This document shows positions 62,442-64,000 of a stretch of DNA of 64,000 nt, piece after piece. The stretch lies in NCBI RefSeq assembly GCF_000237325.1, contig NC_017542.1, positions 1,185,501 through 1,249,500 of the forward strand. The letters run 5' to 3'. Every line of letters begins with the position of its first letter. Position 1 is the first letter of the stretch. The notes beneath the pieces were generated by a model. That model was not told the DNA's origin. It ran no database searches and saw nothing but the letters and a program-made list of their open reading frames with translations. The DNA comes from Paenibacillus polymyxa M1 (GTDB lineage: Bacteria > Bacillota > Bacilli > Paenibacillales > Paenibacillaceae). The translations under genes were made by a program, and so were the position numbers.

Positions 62442-63524
62442 TTACGCTTTGAATAAACCGGATTCTTTGACTTCAGACAGGAAGTTGTGGAACTCAGGTA
62501 TGTTCAGCTGTTGCTGAGCATCGGACAAAGCGACTGCCGGGTTCGGGTGAACTTCTACCATGATGCCGTCGGCACCAGCTGCCAGGGCAGCCTTGGCGCA
62601 AGGAGCCAGGATGTCCTTACGTCCTGTAGAGTGAGTTACGTCCACCAGTACAGGCAGATGGCTTTCCTTTTTCAAAATCGGAACAGCGGAAATATCCAGC
62701 GTGTTACGTGTCCATTTTTCATACGTACGAATACCGCGTTCAATCAACATGACTTGTGTATTGCCACGGGAAACGATGTATTCAGCAGCATGAAGGAACT
62801 CTTCCATTGTGGCAGCCAATCCGCGTTTGAGCAGAACCGGAGTTCTGGTTTCACCCGCAGCTTTAAGCAATTCAAAGTTGTGCATGTTGCGCGCGCCAAT
62901 TTGAATGATATCGATGTATGGGATGGCTTCCTCCAAATGTCTTGGATCGACGATCTCACTGATTGTAGCCAGCCCGAACTCGTCGCCAACGCGTTTGAGA
63001 ATTTGCAGGCCTTCAATACCCAGCCCTTGGAAATCATACGGAGATGTACGCGGTTTGAACGCGCCACCACGCAGAATCGGCACACCGGCTTCCTTGAGAG
63101 CCGCACCTACCTCGCGAGTTTGTTGGTAGCTTTCCACCGAGCAAGGACCTGCAACCATGATGGAGGCTTTGCCGCCCACCAGTGTATCTTTAACCTTGAT
63201 AACCGTGCTATCCGGCTGATTTTTGCGGCTGACAATCAGATGTTTTTTGTGTTCTTCTTTTTGATAGTTCAGAGAAGCCTTGAAAATATTTTTGAACAGC
63301 TGGCGAATCGTAGCATCGTCGAAAGGTCCGCGATTAGCTGCGATCAGCTTGTCCAGCATTTGTTGCTCACGCACTGGATCAAAGTCAGGTACTCCTTGAG
63401 CTTCTTTCAATTTTCCTAGCTGTCCTGCCAGTTCAGCGCGTTGGGACAGCAGCTCCAGCAATTGCAAGTTTGTAGCATCGAGCTGTTCCCGCAACAGCTC
63501 CAAAGAATTTTCATTGGTTGACAT
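62442..63524 (-). CDS. aroA: Bifunctional DAHP synthase/chorismate mutase
   Basis: 360 residues, as the AroA(G) protein of B. subtilis (the symbol follows that usage; it is not EPSP synthase). N-terminal chorismate mutase of the AroQ type (about 5-90, [32 protein letters not shown]), then the DAHP synthase barrel (about 105-350, [52 protein letters not shown]). It condenses PEP and erythrose-4-phosphate in the first shikimate step; the mutase domain makes it sensitive to chorismate/prephenate. ATG 63524 follows GGGAAGGG; the frame beyond it is leader. A T-box stands upstream. Confidence 0.95.
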   Translation of the reverse strand: MSTNENSLELLREQLDATNLQLLELLSQRAELAGQLGKLKEAQGVPDFDPVREQQMLDKLIAANRGPFDDATIRQLFKNIFKASLNYQKEEHKKHLIVSRKNQPDSTVIKVKDTLVGGKASIMVAGPCSVESYQQTREVGAALKEAGVPILRGGAFKPRTSPYDFQGLGIEGLQILKRVGDEFGLATISEIVDPRHLEEAIPYIDIIQIGARNMHNFELLKAAGETRTPVLLKRGLAATMEEFLHAAEYIVSRGNTQVMLIERGIRTYEKWTRNTLDISAVPILKKESHLPVLVDVTHSTGRKDILAPCAKAALAAGADGIMVEVHPNPAVALSDAQQQLNIPEFHNFLSEVKESGLFKA

Positions 63525-63592
63525 ACAGTACACCCTTCCCGATTTAAAAATTGTTTTTCTTTCAGCCCATAGACTTTTGCAGAAAATAACAC

Positions 63593-63880
63593 AAAAAGGC
63601 ACTCGTCGCAAGGGACGAATGCCGTGGTACCACCCTAATTACAGAAGTATACATGCAAGTCGTCAACGTCATTCAATCGACGGCAGTAACCTCTGAGCTT
63701 GATGCCCGTAACGGGGGCTTCCGGAAACCTCTACTGCGGTCAAAGGAATGAATCCTTCTGTCGTCGGTTCAAGGCTCGACTCGGGAGTGAATTTCAACGC
63801 GGGATTGCGGTACGCTCTCAGCAATACGTACCTTTCTGTGGGAATCCGATGACGCTTACTTGTCTCCGTCTATGTCTTTG
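63593..63880 (-). ncRNA. T-box leader with Phe specifier upstream of the DAHP synthase gene
   Basis: Read on the minus strand. Stem I begins with GACGGAGACAAGTAAGCG (63853-63870). The specifier loop reads GAAATTCAC, where TTC (63789-63791) followed by A stands in the specifier position, so tRNA-Phe is predicted. The T-box core AGGGTGGTACCACG (63623-63636) is nearly canonical. The terminator, GGCATTCGTC with GACGAGTGCC and five T (63593-63623), competes with the antiterminator that includes the core. Uncharged tRNA-Phe would therefore allow transcription of the DAHP synthase gene. Confidence 0.85.
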
Positions 63881-63907
63881 TTCATGGTATTCAAAAGATT
63901 TGACCTT

Positions 63908-63936
63908 ATTTTAAACAAAGTGGATGCAGAAGGCAA
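63908..63936 (-). promoter_or_regulatory. Promoter of the T-box leader
   Basis: On the minus strand TTGCCT, 17 bp, TAAAAT. Transcription would start near 63901, about 20 bases before stem I of the T-box. From 63937 to the window end nothing else is seen. Confidence 0.6.
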
Positions 63937-64000
63937 GCCCTGATTTCCGATTCTAGTTTTTGCATTCCCTATCTGTGCTATCATCTTGCTTGATCTCTAG

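Noticed and set aside
62487..63419. Open frame of 310 codons on the plus strand
   Set aside because: Antisense shadow of the DAHP synthase/chorismate mutase gene, which is identified beyond doubt by its motifs.
1..64000. Search for CRISPR arrays, tRNA or rRNA genes, insertion sequences and prophage genes
   Set aside because: No regularly spaced repeats, no cloverleaf or rRNA sequence that I could recognise, and no transposase or phage protein among the readable frames. The Cas4-like nuclease at 47861 has no CRISPR context.

Overview
The window looks like chromosome of a Paenibacillus of the P. polymyxa type. This is inferred from gene content, not from a database search: a secreted GH6-FN3-CBM3 cellulase, YesM/YesN-type sensing, LplB/LplC/LipO-type sugar import, Spo0E and YtrAB homologues, a T-box, CcpA-like cre sites and strong GGAGG ribosome sites. 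I see no rRNA, tRNA, CRISPR array, transposase or prophage gene.

Layout. 1-600: the end of an acidic-tailed protein, its terminator and a structured intergenic element. 601-10500: a fructan/sucrose locus with a LacI regulator facing two ABC permeases, a lipoprotein receptor and two GH32 enzymes; the second GH32 is a 1087-residue multidomain protein without a signal peptide. 10669-14235: a heterodimeric ABC exporter whose first subunit carries an apparent frameshift near its start. 14507-17485: MFS exporter, TetR regulator, AraC regulator. 17594-25659: on the minus strand a sugar MFS porter, a response regulator, a histidine kinase, a membrane-anchored sugar-binding sensor and a HAD phosphatase; divergently a GH4 glycosidase. 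26038-28398: the GH6 cellulase with a long leader. 28574-41295: nucleoside hydrolase, multi-PAS kinase, Ytr-like antibiotic-stress operon, a methyltransferase behind a candidate translational attenuator, a membrane-tethered PstS-like receptor, a beta-propeller lipoprotein, aldo/keto reductase and Mug glycosylase. 41391-44566: alanine dehydrogenase divergent from a PucR regulator. 44668-58685: lipoprotein, galactokinase-like kinase, Cas4-like Fe-S nuclease, SGNH hydrolase, CNNM/CBS protein, chemoreceptor, small proteins, SDR, TIM-barrel-like protein, MgtC, a candidate sRNA, cyclophilin and YqkE-like protein. 58817-64000: MFS exporter, Spo0E-type phosphatase, EamA/TrmB pair, and DAHP synthase/chorismate mutase behind a T-box.

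How it works together. Much of the region is about finding and using plant carbohydrate: fructan import and hydrolysis, extracellular cellulose hydrolysis, alpha-galactoside cleavage and galactose phosphorylation. Several of these genes carry cre-like boxes (24072, 26116, 46329, and a tandem pair inside the sugar porter at 18947-18974). The rest is drug and stress handling plus amino-acid metabolism under local regulators.

Most interesting, in my view: the leader-peptide/SD-sequestering hairpin before the methyltransferase (35926-36048), an intergenic promoter-terminator pair that reads as a catabolite-controlled small RNA (57284-57409), an orphan ribosome-binding site at the 5' end of the cellulase mRNA (26074), the A-tract frameshift in the exporter gene (10698-10703), and a Phe-type T-box on aromatic biosynthesis (63593-63880).
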